A stretch of 64,000 nt of DNA from Erysipelotrichaceae bacterium (GCA_017539105.1 JAFYHQ010000029.1:1-64000); one strand, 5' to 3'. Positions 27,568 to 36,449 are shown, counted from the first letter of the stretch. The notes: generated from the sequence alone by a model not told the origin. Translations and numbers: made by a program.

Positions 27568-28725
27568 ATGCCTGATATCACCCTGAAAGATGTTACGATG
27601 ATCTATCCTTTCCAGAAAGTGACAGGACTGATCGGACGGAAACAGAAACAGCTCATCCTGAAGCAGCAGCAGGAGATGCCTTACACTTCCAACGAAGGCG
27701 TCATCGCTCTTCAGCATTTCGATTGCGTGTTTGAAGATGGAACATTCACGGTGATCCTTGGACCATCGGGTTCCGGAAAAAGCACTTTGCTGAGGATCAT
27801 TGCCGGACTGGAACGGCCTGTATTAGGTGAAGTTTGGTTTGATGATGTGCTTTATAACGATGTCCAGGCCCAGGAAAGGGATGTAGCTATGGTGTTCCAG
27901 AACTATTCCCTGTATCCCAATCAGACGGTCTATCAGAATATTGCGTTCCCTTTGGAGGTGAAACATATTCCAAGAGAAGAGATCGAAGAAGAAGTAAAGA
28001 AGATCGCAGGATTGCTGAGGCTGGAGGAGAAGCTGAACCGTCTTCCTCAGGAACTCTCGGGAGGCGAAAAGCAGCGGGTGGCGATTGCCAGGTCTTTGAT
28101 CCGCAAGCCGGCAGTGCTGCTGTTTGATGAACCGTTCTCGAATCTCGATGTCCTGATGCGTAAGGAATTAAGAAATGAACTGAAAAAGATCCATGAGATC
28201 TATAAGACGACATTCATCTACGTGACCCATGACCAGTATGATGCCTTGTATCTGGCGGAAAGGATCGTCATCTTAAAGGATGGCATCAAACAGATGGATG
28301 CTTCGGCTGCCGATGTCTACAACTATCCTGTCAACCGTTTCTGCGCGGAATTCATCGGTTCTTCGACCTTTAATCTGTTCGAAGATATCCCAGTCAGCAA
28401 AGACGGTAAATACAAGCTGTTCGGAGAGACTTACGAGCTTACGAACAAGCAGCAGAAACAGCTGGGAAAAGAGAAGATGCTTGATCTGGGGATACGCGGG
28501 ACAAATCTGGCGGTTGCCAATGATGGGGTCGATGCGATCATTGAATATACGGAGATGATTGAAACCGATCTGATCCTGCATGCGAAAGCAGAGGAAAAAG
28601 AGATCATCCTTGTCGAAAAGATGGATGGAAACAATGAAATGAAATATATGCGTGGCCAGGAGATCAGGATCGCTCTCGATCCGAAGTATTTCCATCTGTT
28701 CAACAAGAAAGGGGAAAGGATATGA
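27568..28725 (+). CDS. ABC sugar-importer ATPase (MsmX/UgpC-like)
   Basis: 385 residues. Walker A is GPSGSGKST (Lys71), the Q-loop lies in VFQNYSLYPNQTV, the signature is LSGGEKQRVAIARSL and Walker B is VLLFDEPFSNLD. The last 120 residues form the regulatory OB-fold domain of MalK-type ATPases. Compared with MsmX there is an extra segment of about 25 residues between strands 1 and 2 (residues about 15-42). Importers of the LplB type usually borrow a shared ATPase encoded elsewhere, so having one in the operon is noteworthy. Confidence 0.85.
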   Translation: MPDITLKDVTMIYPFQKVTGLIGRKQKQLILKQQQEMPYTSNEGVIALQHFDCVFEDGTFTVILGPSGSGKSTLLRIIAGLERPVLGEVWFDDVLYNDVQAQERDVAMVFQNYSLYPNQTVYQNIAFPLEVKHIPREEIEEEVKKIAGLLRLEEKLNRLPQELSGGEKQRVAIARSLIRKPAVLLFDEPFSNLDVLMRKELRNELKKIHEIYKTTFIYVTHDQYDALYLAERIVILKDGIKQMDASAADVYNYPVNRFCAEFIGSSTFNLFEDIPVSKDGKYKLFGETYELTNKQQKQLGKEKMLDLGIRGTNLAVANDGVDAIIEYTEMIETDLILHAKAEEKEIILVEKMDGNNEMKYMRGQEIRIALDPKYFHLFNKKGERI

Positions 28726-30068
28726 AACTGAGAATCGCGGAAACGAAATATGGAAGCTATCAGGCAGTCGATTCCAATGCCGGTTATTCACTGTTCCGGG
28801 GGATCGCTTATGCCAAGCCTCCGATTGGAGATCGGCGCTGGAAGGCTCCGGAAGATCCGGAACCGTTTGAAGGCATCAGGATCTGCGATACATTCGGACC
28901 TGCCTGTGTGCAGTATGACCGCTGGTCGGATGCGATCGACGATGTGACCGATTCCGATGAACATCCTTATATCCTCATTCCAAACTATCCTTATCCTCCG
29001 AAGATGTCTGAGGATTGTCTCTATCTGAACATCTATACACCCGCGGAATCGAAGCAAGACAGGCTGCCGGTTCTGTTTTATATCCATGGCGGAGGCTGCC
29101 AGCAATGGTACGGTTCCGATTATGAGTACTGCGGTGACGCGTTCTGTTCAAAGGGATGTATCGTCGTTTCGATCACGTACCGTCTGAATGTGTTTGGTTT
29201 CTTTACGCATCCGGAACTCGCAAAAGAAAGTCCGACCGGTACGAGTGGAAACTATGGCCTGATGGATCAGATCCAGGCATTGAAATGGGTCTATGAGAAT
29301 ATTGAAGCGTTCGGCGGAGATCCGAAAAATATCACAGTTTTCGGACAGTCTTCCGGAGGGAGATCGACCTTATCGCTGCTGTGTTCGCTATTGACCAGAG
29401 GCATGATCCGGCATGTTTCGATACAGTCGGCAGGCGGTCTGGGACGTTTCATGGCAGAACGAAGCAGAGAAGAGATGGAACAGATGGGTCTGGAATTCAT
29501 GGAAATGACAGGCTGCAGGACGATCGAAGAAATGCGCCGTCTTGATGCCAATACGTTAAGGATCGCCAACGACAGGCTCGGTTTCATGCGCGGTTTCAAC
29601 ATCTATACCGATGGCTATGTGCTTACCGATAATATCGATACCTGCATCCGCGAAGATCTGCTTCCGGATACCGCGGATATCATTATCGGCTGTACCGCGG
29701 ATGAAGGAGCCAATGACAAGCCGGCGTTCATGGGCATGGACATGTATGGCCAGATCCGGGATCTCTGTAATGTTTATTATGAGAACAAGCACAAGAATAT
29801 CTACATGTATGTTTTTGATCAGCAGCAGCCCGGGGATGACGCAGGGGTTCCGCATTCCTGTGACAACCGCTACCAGTTCAAGACCCTGGATGGCTGCTGG
29901 AGGCCATATACGCGGGAAGATTACGATCTCAGCGAACAGATGAATCGTTACTGGGCGAACTTTGCTTTGACAGGAGATCCCAATGGAGAAGGATTGCCTT
30001 GCTGGGAAGCTTTCCATGTGAAAAACCAGGCGATGTGGTTCCATGGCAAAGCCAGCGAGATGAAATAG
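28722..30068 (+). CDS. Type B carboxylesterase (short form)
   Basis: 448 residues; its ATG overlaps the ATPase stop (ATGA). It has FRGIAYAKPPIGDRRW, EDCLYLNIY, oxyanion FYIHGGGC, elbow FGQSSGGRS and a late HSCD. It is about 80 residues shorter than the paralogue at 14325-15923. The missing part lies mainly between the elbow and the late His, where the other has a long cap. No signal peptide. It is the last gene of the operon and is followed by a strong terminator. It probably removes acyl groups from the imported sugar. Confidence 0.85.
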   Translation: MKLRIAETKYGSYQAVDSNAGYSLFRGIAYAKPPIGDRRWKAPEDPEPFEGIRICDTFGPACVQYDRWSDAIDDVTDSDEHPYILIPNYPYPPKMSEDCLYLNIYTPAESKQDRLPVLFYIHGGGCQQWYGSDYEYCGDAFCSKGCIVVSITYRLNVFGFFTHPELAKESPTGTSGNYGLMDQIQALKWVYENIEAFGGDPKNITVFGQSSGGRSTLSLLCSLLTRGMIRHVSIQSAGGLGRFMAERSREEMEQMGLEFMEMTGCRTIEEMRRLDANTLRIANDRLGFMRGFNIYTDGYVLTDNIDTCIREDLLPDTADIIIGCTADEGANDKPAFMGMDMYGQIRDLCNVYYENKHKNIYMYVFDQQQPGDDAGVPHSCDNRYQFKTLDGCWRPYTREDYDLSEQMNRYWANFALTGDPNGEGLPCWEAFHVKNQAMWFHGKASEMK

Positions 30069-30094
30069 CGGATCTGCTCGTATCTGCCTGATTC

Positions 30095-30122
30095 AAGATA
30101 AACGAAAGTTTATCTTTTTTTA
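30095..30122 (+). terminator. Intrinsic terminator of the transporter operon
   Basis: AAGATAAAC, loop GAAA, GTTTATCTT then a T run. A perfect nine-pair stem with a GNRA tetraloop. Confidence 0.9.
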
Positions 30123-30246
30123 TATAATTTTTCTTAAAACAATACTGAAATGGCTCATGCATTCTACTAAAAATTTATGTATTTTACCTTTATATTTATG
30201 TTTTTTTGATTTATCTTTAAGCAGCTCTTCTTTTAGAATGGAATCA

Positions 30247-30291
30247 TAAGAAACGATCGCTATGCTTTCATGCTGAGAAAATCGTTTCTTA
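30247..30291. repeat. 11-bp perfect inverted repeat upstream of the pilus genes
   Basis: TAAGAAACGAT (30247-30257) and ATCGTTTCTTA (30281-30291) enclose 23 bases. No T run follows, so it is not a standard terminator. It could be an RNA hairpin or a protein-binding site. Confidence 0.6.
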
Positions 30292-30317
30292 GTCCCCTGC
30301 TAATATATATAAAAATA

Positions 30318-30345
30318 TTGTTATTTAGCGGGTTTGTGTTAAAAT
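30318..30345 (+). promoter_or_regulatory. Probable sigma-A promoter of the signal-peptidase/pilus operon
   Basis: TTGTTA, 16 bases, TAAAAT, with TGTG directly before the -10. Transcription would start near 30352, just before the hairpin at 30354. Confidence 0.5.
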
Positions 30346-30353
30346 TATTGTGG

Positions 30354-30379
30354 AAAACTATATATGCATATAGTTTTTT
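30354..30379 (+). terminator. Terminator-like hairpin at the start of the pilus leader
   Basis: AAAACTATAT, loop ATGC, ATATAGTTTT, then TT. The ten-pair stem begins about two bases after the predicted transcription start, so it would act as an attenuator or a 5'-end stabiliser. The A-T-rich stem is weak. Confidence 0.4.
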
Positions 30380-30471
30380 GAGGACGATAGGATCTGAAGC
30401 GATATCGGGCAATTCGTTCATCGGTACCTTGTCTGTTTTATATCTCTCATATCTGTAAGAAAGGCGTATTA

Positions 30472-31041
30472 ATGGAAAAGTTACCTTCAAGCGAACAGTT
30501 GGGCAATGAATTAGCCAGAGAAAAATATCGCATCAGTTTCCGTAAAGCGATCCGGTCCACGATTTATGCTTTAGTTACGGTAGCAGCGGTTGCGGTACTG
30601 GTAGCGGTATTGTTTCTGCCGGTGCTGAGGATCTATGGAACTTCGATGACACCTACGGTAGATGAAGGCAATTATGTCGTTTCGATCAAAGGAACGGACT
30701 TCGAGACCGGGGATGTGATCGCGTTCTATTACAACAACAAGATCCTGGTCAAACGGGTCATCGCCAAGAGCGGCGACTGGGTCGATATCGATCCTGAAGG
30801 CAATGTCTATGTGAACAATGAACTGCTGGAGGAACCGTATCTTACGGAAAAAGCATTCGGAGATTGCAACATTGCTCTTCCTTATCAGGTTCCTGAAGAA
30901 AGAGTATTCGTAATGGGAGATCACCGCAGCGTTTCCGTTGATTCGCGGAATACTGCAGTAGGCTGCGTAGCAGATGAACAGATCGTAGGAAAGATCGTTT
31001 TCCGGGTCTGGCCATTAAGCGCAATAGGCGCAATAAAGTAG
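30472..31041 (+). CDS. lepB: Signal peptidase I (active, S26 type)
   Basis: 189 residues, AAAGG before the ATG. One N-terminal membrane anchor (about 31-52) is followed by the catalytic domain outside the membrane. The serine is Ser58 in YGTSMTPT and the general base Lys94 in ILVKRVIA; boxes D and E are present (GDHRSVSVDSR). It cleaves signal peptides of exported proteins and, as the first gene of the pilus locus, probably those of the pilin subunits. A close paralogue at 40405 has lost both catalytic residues. Confidence 0.88.
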   Translation: MEKLPSSEQLGNELAREKYRISFRKAIRSTIYALVTVAAVAVLVAVLFLPVLRIYGTSMTPTVDEGNYVVSIKGTDFETGDVIAFYYNNKILVKRVIAKSGDWVDIDPEGNVYVNNELLEEPYLTEKAFGDCNIALPYQVPEERVFVMGDHRSVSVDSRNTAVGCVADEQIVGKIVFRVWPLSAIGAIK

Positions 31042-31162
31042 TACAGATTTGGTTGCTTCCGATACGAAAACGATCCTGATGAGGGACTTACTGATGTATG
31101 AATACAGTCTGATGCGTGAAAAAAGAAAGGAGGAAATAAATAACTGCGCACAATGAAACTGA

Positions 31163-31192
31163 TTCAGAATAAATCGAAAAAATTTATATTAT
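31163..31192 (+). promoter_or_regulatory. Possible promoter of the major pilin gene
   Basis: TTCAGA, 18 bases, TATTAT. It lies 26 bases before the pilin ATG and in an AT-rich stretch. AGAAAGGG (31202-31209) is the ribosome site. Confidence 0.35.
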
Positions 31193-31218
31193 AGTTATTT
31201 AAGAAAGGGTTTTATAAG

Positions 31219-32853
31219 ATGATGAAAAAAATATTGACATTGTTGGTCACTGTACTGATGGTGTTCTCGTTTACTGCAAAAGTAAATGCGGATACCTACA
31301 CAATCGAAATCGACAATGCGGTTGAAGGCGAAACTTACAACGCATACAAGATTTTTGATGTTACTTATGCAGAGCCTAAAGATCCGGCTCCGGAATCTCC
31401 ATCCGATGATGCACCTGCACCAGATGCATCGAATATGCATAAAGCTTATTCATACACGATCGAAAAGGGTAGCTACTGGTGGACAGTTATCGTTGGAACT
31501 GCAACTGCAACGGATGGCGTTTATACTGCGAACGGCTTGAAGTTCAGCCCGACTGCGAATGGAACGACTTATGTTGTTGAAGCAACCGAAGACTTTGATG
31601 CTGCTGCTTTCGCTGCAGTATTGAATGCTGCCGAAAACAAGCCGGATGCCGATGCAACAGGCACAGGTCCGGATGCAGACAATCTGCCTCTGGTTTTAAC
31701 AGTAACAGAACCTGGTTACTATTTCGTTGATACGACTTTAGGTTCTCTCTGTTCATTAGACACGACAGAACCGAAAGCAACTATCCGTGAAAAGAACCTC
31801 ACTACTTCAGTTGTAAAGTATGTGAAAGAAGATTCTGCTCAGGGCGATGCTGCATGGGGCAAATGGAATGATGCCGATTATGGACAGGTAGTTGAATTCA
31901 AATCCGTTATTACTATCGGTGCTCATCAGAAGAATGTCGTTTACCATGATATCCTTCAGACCGCAAAATTAGCGTTGGATACTACTTCGATCACCGTTAC
32001 CGGTGCAACTGTATCAAATGCGGATAAATTCACCGTTGTCACCAGCGGCAATGACCTTCCTACAGGCGATACGTTTGCTGTCTTCTTCGATACCGAATGG
32101 ACCGAAGGCTTAACAGAAGCAACAACAGTAACGATCACTTACAAAGCAACTGTTACTTTAGATGCGATCATTGGCGAACAGCTGGATAATAACGGCGATC
32201 CGTTGGCAATGGGCCAAGGCAATGACAACCAGTGCAAAGTCACTTATGGTAAGGCTCAGGAAACGAACTGGGATTGGACCCGTACTTATGTCTGGGAATT
32301 CGATCTCTTCAAGTTCCATTTAGACGACGAGAACAATCAGATTCCGTTAGCAGATGCGAAATTCAATCTCTTATATGGCGATAATGCTTTACAGTTTGTA
32401 CAGCTGGATGATGAAACAATCGTTGTTGGCGAAGGCCAGAACGCTAAAGAAATCACCGTAGCGGTTTACAGACTGGCAGTCGATGGCGATTCTGAAGATG
32501 ATATTACTACAGAACTGGTAACGCCTGAAAGCGGTATTGTCATCGTAAGAGGCTTGGATGCCGATGAGTATGTTTTAAAAGAAACAGAAGCTCCTAAAGG
32601 TTACAACAAGCTGAAAGAAGATTTAACTGTCACTTTAACAAGCGAAGGTTCTGAAACTGTTGGTGAAGAACAATTAGCTGAACTGACTGTAACTCCGAAC
32701 TCCGATGAAGGACATGTTGAAATTGAAAACAAGACCGGTGCTGAATTACCTTCAACCGGTGGTATCGGTACTACGATCTTCCGTGTTGCCGGTGCATTAA
32801 TGGTACTTGGCGCCGGAATCATCTTAATTGCAAAAAAGAAAGCAAATAACTAG
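31219..32853 (+). CDS. Major pilin with LPSTG sorting signal
   Basis: 544 residues. The Sec signal peptide covers residues 1-24 (cleavage after NADT is likely near Ala24). The body has beta-sandwich domains of the SpaA/isopeptide type. VVKYVKED near residue 200 supplies a Lys that may be the polymerisation residue. The C-terminal CnaB-like domain ends in the E-box YVLKETEAPKGYN, whose Glu is expected to form an internal Lys-Asn isopeptide bond. The protein ends with the sorting signal ELPSTGG, a hydrophobic helix and KKK. The class C sortase downstream should polymerise it into a covalent pilus shaft. Two hairpins follow the gene. Confidence 0.88.
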   Translation: MMKKILTLLVTVLMVFSFTAKVNADTYTIEIDNAVEGETYNAYKIFDVTYAEPKDPAPESPSDDAPAPDASNMHKAYSYTIEKGSYWWTVIVGTATATDGVYTANGLKFSPTANGTTYVVEATEDFDAAAFAAVLNAAENKPDADATGTGPDADNLPLVLTVTEPGYYFVDTTLGSLCSLDTTEPKATIREKNLTTSVVKYVKEDSAQGDAAWGKWNDADYGQVVEFKSVITIGAHQKNVVYHDILQTAKLALDTTSITVTGATVSNADKFTVVTSGNDLPTGDTFAVFFDTEWTEGLTEATTVTITYKATVTLDAIIGEQLDNNGDPLAMGQGNDNQCKVTYGKAQETNWDWTRTYVWEFDLFKFHLDDENNQIPLADAKFNLLYGDNALQFVQLDDETIVVGEGQNAKEITVAVYRLAVDGDSEDDITTELVTPESGIVIVRGLDADEYVLKETEAPKGYNKLKEDLTVTLTSEGSETVGEEQLAELTVTPNSDEGHVEIENKTGAELPSTGGIGTTIFRVAGALMVLGAGIILIAKKKANN

Positions 32854-32876
32854 TTAATATATCGACATATATTACC

Positions 32877-32904
32877 AGGGAGTCCTGATCTTTCAGGACT
32901 CCCT
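32877..32904 (+). terminator. Strong 12-bp hairpin after the pilin gene
   Basis: AGGGAGTCCTGA, loop TCTT, TCAGGACTCCCT. It has no T run (TATAGG follows), so partial termination or 3'-end protection of the pilin mRNA is more likely than full termination. Confidence 0.6.
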
Positions 32905-32935
32905 ATAGGTTATTTATTCGATGCTTCCGTTGTGC

Positions 32936-32972
32936 CAAGATATTTGTAGTTATCTTGGATACAAATATCTTG
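32936..32972 (+). repeat. 13-bp perfect inverted repeat before the sortase gene
   Basis: CAAGATATTTGTA and TACAAATATCTTG enclose 11 bases. It lies 24 bases before the sortase start. It may be an RNA processing or translation-control hairpin, or an operator. Confidence 0.6.
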
Positions 32973-32995
32973 TTACAAGGAAAATGGAGTAGTTA

Positions 32996-33934
32996 ATGTT
33001 TAAGAAAAAAGAGAAGAGTGAAAAAACGACTGCTCCGGAAAACTGGTTCAAGAAAAACTGGAGTACGATACTAATTGCCGGCATATTCATAACGGGATTA
33101 TGCATCTTCATTTATCCGAGCTTTGCAGATTATTGGAACTCGTTCCATCAGACCAGGGCGATCATGTCATATTCCGATGCAGTTTCTAAACTTTCGAAAG
33201 AAGACTATACGAAGGAAATAGAAAAAGCGCTGGAATACAATCGCGATATGGCTCCAAACGGAATGAGATGGGAGATGACGGATCCTGAGAAGGAAGAGTA
33301 TAACGATACGTTGAATTTTACCGGTAATGGTATCATGGGTTACATTACGATCGATAAGATCAAGGTCACCTTGCCGATCTATCATGGCACGAATGAGAGC
33401 GTCTTACAGACGAGTATCGGTCATCTTGAGTCATCCAGCCTTCCTGTCGGAGCTTATGCTTATGATTACGAGGAAGGAAGAGTCACGGATTCCGAGGATG
33501 GTTCACATTGCATTTTGACCGGACACAGAGGATTGCCCAGTGCCAAACTGTTTTCAGATCTGGATAAGCTGAACGAAGGAGATATCTTCACATTGAATAT
33601 CCTGGGTGAGACTTATACTTATCAGGTAGACCAGATCAGAGTCGTGGAACCATCGGATCTGAGCGAACTGATGATCGTTCCCGGCATGGATTACTGTACC
33701 TTGGTGACATGTACGCCTTATGGTATCAACACGCACAGGCTGCTTGTGAGAGGTCACAGGACAGCGAATCCGCAAGGCGATGTCATGATCATTGCGGATG
33801 CGATTCTGATCGATAGCGTATATGTAGCGCCATTTATTGCCGCACCGATCATTCTGGTTCTGGTGCTGGCTGTATTATTTGAAAGTAAAAAAAGAGGAAA
33901 GGAGCGGAAAGATGAATCGAAAACATTTCTTTAG
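32996..33934 (+). CDS. Class C (pilus) sortase
   Basis: 312 residues, GGAG seven bases before the ATG. An N-terminal membrane anchor (about 22-44) and a C-terminal membrane segment flank the catalytic barrel. The triad is clear: His in LTGHRGLPSA, Cys in LVTCTPYG, Arg in HRLLVRGHR. LPIYHGTNE and GHLESSSLPVG are characteristic of class C enzymes, and a TDPEKEEY segment occupies the place of the family's lid. It joins pilin monomers by Lys-Thr isopeptide bonds. Its 3' end overlaps the next gene by 23 bases. Confidence 0.92.
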   Translation: MFKKKEKSEKTTAPENWFKKNWSTILIAGIFITGLCIFIYPSFADYWNSFHQTRAIMSYSDAVSKLSKEDYTKEIEKALEYNRDMAPNGMRWEMTDPEKEEYNDTLNFTGNGIMGYITIDKIKVTLPIYHGTNESVLQTSIGHLESSSLPVGAYAYDYEEGRVTDSEDGSHCILTGHRGLPSAKLFSDLDKLNEGDIFTLNILGETYTYQVDQIRVVEPSDLSELMIVPGMDYCTLVTCTPYGINTHRLLVRGHRTANPQGDVMIIADAILIDSVYVAPFIAAPIILVLVLAVLFESKKRGKERKDESKTFL

Positions 33935-35060
33935 AGATGTGTTCCTTGTAGCTGTCCTTATCTTGGGGCATCTTTCCTGCGGTCTTGTATATGCCGAAAA
34001 TAAGGAAGTCACATTTAAGATAGAATATCCGCAAGGCGAGGAGGTTTTGGATGGTCTCGTCTTTGATTTTTATCGCGTAGCGGATATCGAATGGGATGGA
34101 ACAGGTAATAATCCGAAAGAACAGGCTACGTATCTTGTCAAGAATGTCAAAGAATCTTTTGCGAGTCTAGGCATCGAAGGTAAGGATGTCGGATATTATG
34201 AAGGCGAATTCACGAATGTCAATAATGATGAAATGAGTTATCAGAAGCTTCAGGAAATCGCCAGCAATGCTTTAGCGATCGTGTTTGAGAATGAAGTAAC
34301 CAAGACGGAACCGATCAGTACAAGCAGCTCGTTGGAAGGTAATGTCCTGACTTATAAAGCCGTTTTACCGGAAGGCTTGTATCTGGCCGTTGCCCGTCGT
34401 TCGACAAAAACGGTGAAAACAGATTATATCATTACCGATAAAGACAGCAATAACAACACCGTTTATCGTACGAAAGCGGAATCAGAGCATTGGATTTATG
34501 TCTTCCAGCCTTATTTGGTGTTCGTTGACAGCATGAAGTCAGGAACGATTGATCTTGATGATTCAACGATCATGACCAAGTACAACATGAAGGTAAGAAC
34601 AGGCAAACTCAAGATCGAAAAAGAGCTGGAAGCTTTCAGCACGTATGCGACTTTCGTGTTTACCGTTGAATGGTTTAAGAATTACGATGCTGAAACCGGT
34701 GAATTATCCGGTATGATCGACTGGAAGTATGCCACGACGGATACCAGTGATCTGGAGACGATTGTCGAGAATATTCCGGTAGGCGCTTATGTGCGGGTTA
34801 CCGAATACTATACCGGAGCCGGATATGAACCGGTAAAAGTTGTTACTGTCTTAAAGGATGGCACCATAGTACAGTCGGATAGCAAGACCAGGATAGGTCA
34901 GGATGGTTCCGTTGTCATTTTCATCGATGAAGAAAATGAGGAACATATCGCCAAGGTGATCTTTACGAATAAGCCATCTGTTCCGGTATTTGGCTATGGT
35001 TTCAACAACCGTTTCGTTAAGGAAGACGGTCATTGGACACATATTGAGGAGGAACAATAA
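33912..35060 (+). CDS. Secreted pilus-associated protein with Cna-B-like domain, no sorting motif
   Basis: 382 residues. I chose ATG 33912 (AGGAAAGGAG just upstream), inside the sortase gene. The signal peptide ends near CGLVYAE (about residue 27). The N-terminal half resembles pilin N-domains (GLVFDFYRVADIEWDG). The C-terminal half is a Cna-B/DUF5979-type fold: KIEKELEAFSTYATFVF and VRVTEYYTGAGYEPVKV. It ends with a Tyr-Gly-rich tail, FGYGFNNRF, and no LPxTG. A role as minor or basal subunit is inferred. Confidence 0.65.
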   Translation: MNRKHFFRDVFLVAVLILGHLSCGLVYAENKEVTFKIEYPQGEEVLDGLVFDFYRVADIEWDGTGNNPKEQATYLVKNVKESFASLGIEGKDVGYYEGEFTNVNNDEMSYQKLQEIASNALAIVFENEVTKTEPISTSSSLEGNVLTYKAVLPEGLYLAVARRSTKTVKTDYIITDKDSNNNTVYRTKAESEHWIYVFQPYLVFVDSMKSGTIDLDDSTIMTKYNMKVRTGKLKIEKELEAFSTYATFVFTVEWFKNYDAETGELSGMIDWKYATTDTSDLETIVENIPVGAYVRVTEYYTGAGYEPVKVVTVLKDGTIVQSDSKTRIGQDGSVVIFIDEENEEHIAKVIFTNKPSVPVFGYGFNNRFVKEDGHWTHIEEEQ

Positions 35061-35665
35061 TGAAGAAGAATAAGATTATTGTTCTGGTTGCGGCAGTATT
35101 GCTGCTGATTGCTTCGGTTCCTTCTGTTCTGGCTTATATCTTTACTTATACGGAAGTAAAGATGGATAAAGACATCACTTTATACTACAAAGAGCCTAAA
35201 TTCAATGAGACCGTGGATGGCGCCAAGCATCTGAAGATCACGGCGACCGAGGACAGCGAATACATGTTTGTCCGTGTTCTGGCTATCACCGATGATGAAA
35301 GCAGGGAGCAGTATCTGATACCTCCTTACAGTTTCTCAAGCGAGGACGATCCTGCCACGACGACGCCGAATCCGGAAAACGCCAATAACGACTGGGTCTA
35401 TAACGAAGAAGATGGTTACTGGTACTACTACAAGCCGATCAAAAAAGGCGAAGAGACCAGCAGCTGGCTGCATATCTATTACGGCGAGCTTGATGATACG
35501 CAAGGCGAGGATAACGATGATTTCCATGTGATCGTTCTTTATGAAGCGGTCGCAGCTCATTTTTCGAATGAAGAGATCAGCGCGAAATCTGTCTGGTATG
35601 ATGAAGAAAATGATGGCTACTGGTACTCGCAGTGGACCGATTCATTTATTGTGGAGGAGGATTAA
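35060..35665 (+). CDS. Small secreted protein, TasA/camelysin-like
   Basis: 201 residues; ATG overlaps the stop of the upstream gene (TAATG). The signal is a long hydrophobic stretch ending PSVLAYIFTYTEVK. That resembles the SipW-processed signal of TasA/camelysin proteins. The mature part is very acidic and aromatic (Trp and Tyr repeats such as DGYWYYYK and DGYWYSQW). It is probably cleaved by the SipW-type peptidase at 38193 and held in a surface fibre. I do not recognise a precise family. Confidence 0.55.
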   Translation: MKKNKIIVLVAAVLLLIASVPSVLAYIFTYTEVKMDKDITLYYKEPKFNETVDGAKHLKITATEDSEYMFVRVLAITDDESREQYLIPPYSFSSEDDPATTTPNPENANNDWVYNEEDGYWYYYKPIKKGEETSSWLHIYYGELDDTQGEDNDDFHVIVLYEAVAAHFSNEEISAKSVWYDEENDGYWYSQWTDSFIVEED

Positions 35666-35666
35666 C

Positions 35667-36446
35667 ATGAAACAGAATAAGATCCTTCCACCTGTTTATC
35701 TGATATTGCTGTTGATTACGATCGTTTTGCTTGGCATGACAACAATCAGCGGAGCCAGAGCGACTTTGTCGGTGAATTCCGAGGAATATGTCAGCAATAT
35801 GCAGGTCAGAAAGATGGGTATCGCTATTTATGATGTTCCGAGTGAAACGATCCTGGCTGAAAAGTATTTTGCCGAAGGCGCTTGGCAGAAAGATGGAGAA
35901 GGCAAGGTATTCACGGATATTTCCGGAGAGGGCTTTATCATCGGCAAGCGTTATGATGAAAACGTGACTGTGGCTAATGTAGGAACGATGGCGGAATATG
36001 TACGTGTCGTTGTCTATAAATACTGGGTCGACAGTCAGGGTAACAAACGTACTGATCTTGATCCGGAACTGATTCATATCGTGTTTGATGATGAAGCGTG
36101 GTATCTGGATGAGTCTTCTGTCACAGAAGAGAGATCGATCCTGTATTATCGCGGCATCCTGGATGCGCCAGAAGAAGATGCGCTTTCGATGACGCCTTCC
36201 TTCGTTCATTCCGTCATGCTGGATGATGGGATCAGAAGCTTATACATCTCCCGCGATGGCACGGATGAAAATGGGAATCCGATCATTGAGTATATCTATG
36301 ATTATGATGGCATGCATTTTATCATTGAAATCGAAGCGGATTCCGTTCAGACGCATAATGCGCTTGATTCGATCAAATCTGCTTGGGGCGTTTCTGATGA
36401 AACGGATGCCGGTAAAGCGGTTTTAGAAGCTTTGGGGGTGAATTAA
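35667..36446 (+). CDS. Second secreted protein with SipW-type signal
   Basis: 259 residues. I chose ATG 35667, with GGAGGAGG eight bases upstream; the frame is open further 5' but lies inside the previous gene. The N-terminal hydrophobic stretch is followed by SGARATLSVNSEEY, the pattern seen after SipW-dependent signals. The mature part has TasA-like features: VTVANVGTMAEYVRVVVYKYW. Function unknown. It lies next to a similar but shorter protein, suggesting two related fibre or matrix subunits. Confidence 0.55.
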   Translation: MKQNKILPPVYLILLLITIVLLGMTTISGARATLSVNSEEYVSNMQVRKMGIAIYDVPSETILAEKYFAEGAWQKDGEGKVFTDISGEGFIIGKRYDENVTVANVGTMAEYVRVVVYKYWVDSQGNKRTDLDPELIHIVFDDEAWYLDESSVTEERSILYYRGILDAPEEDALSMTPSFVHSVMLDDGIRSLYISRDGTDENGNPIIEYIYDYDGMHFIIEIEADSVQTHNALDSIKSAWGVSDETDAGKAVLEALGVN

Positions 36447-36449
36447 CAG

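Larger units (their letters stand above)
30123..30471. other. AT-rich intergenic region before the pilus locus
   Basis: About 350 bases without a supportable gene. It holds the 11-bp inverted repeat at 30247-30291, a promoter-like pair at 30318-30345 and a terminator-like hairpin at 30354-30379, listed separately. The stretch 30123-30246 is AT-rich and shows nothing else I can name. Confidence 0.6.

Noticed and set aside
30247-30345. Invertible promoter (phase switch) between inverted repeats
   Set aside because: The two 11-bp arms are only 23 bases apart and no promoter lies between them; no invertase gene is near.
31079-31156. 25-residue open frame between the signal peptidase and the pilin gene
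   Set aside because: It starts ATGAGGG but has no ribosome site and no recognisable features; its codons overlap the A-rich leader.
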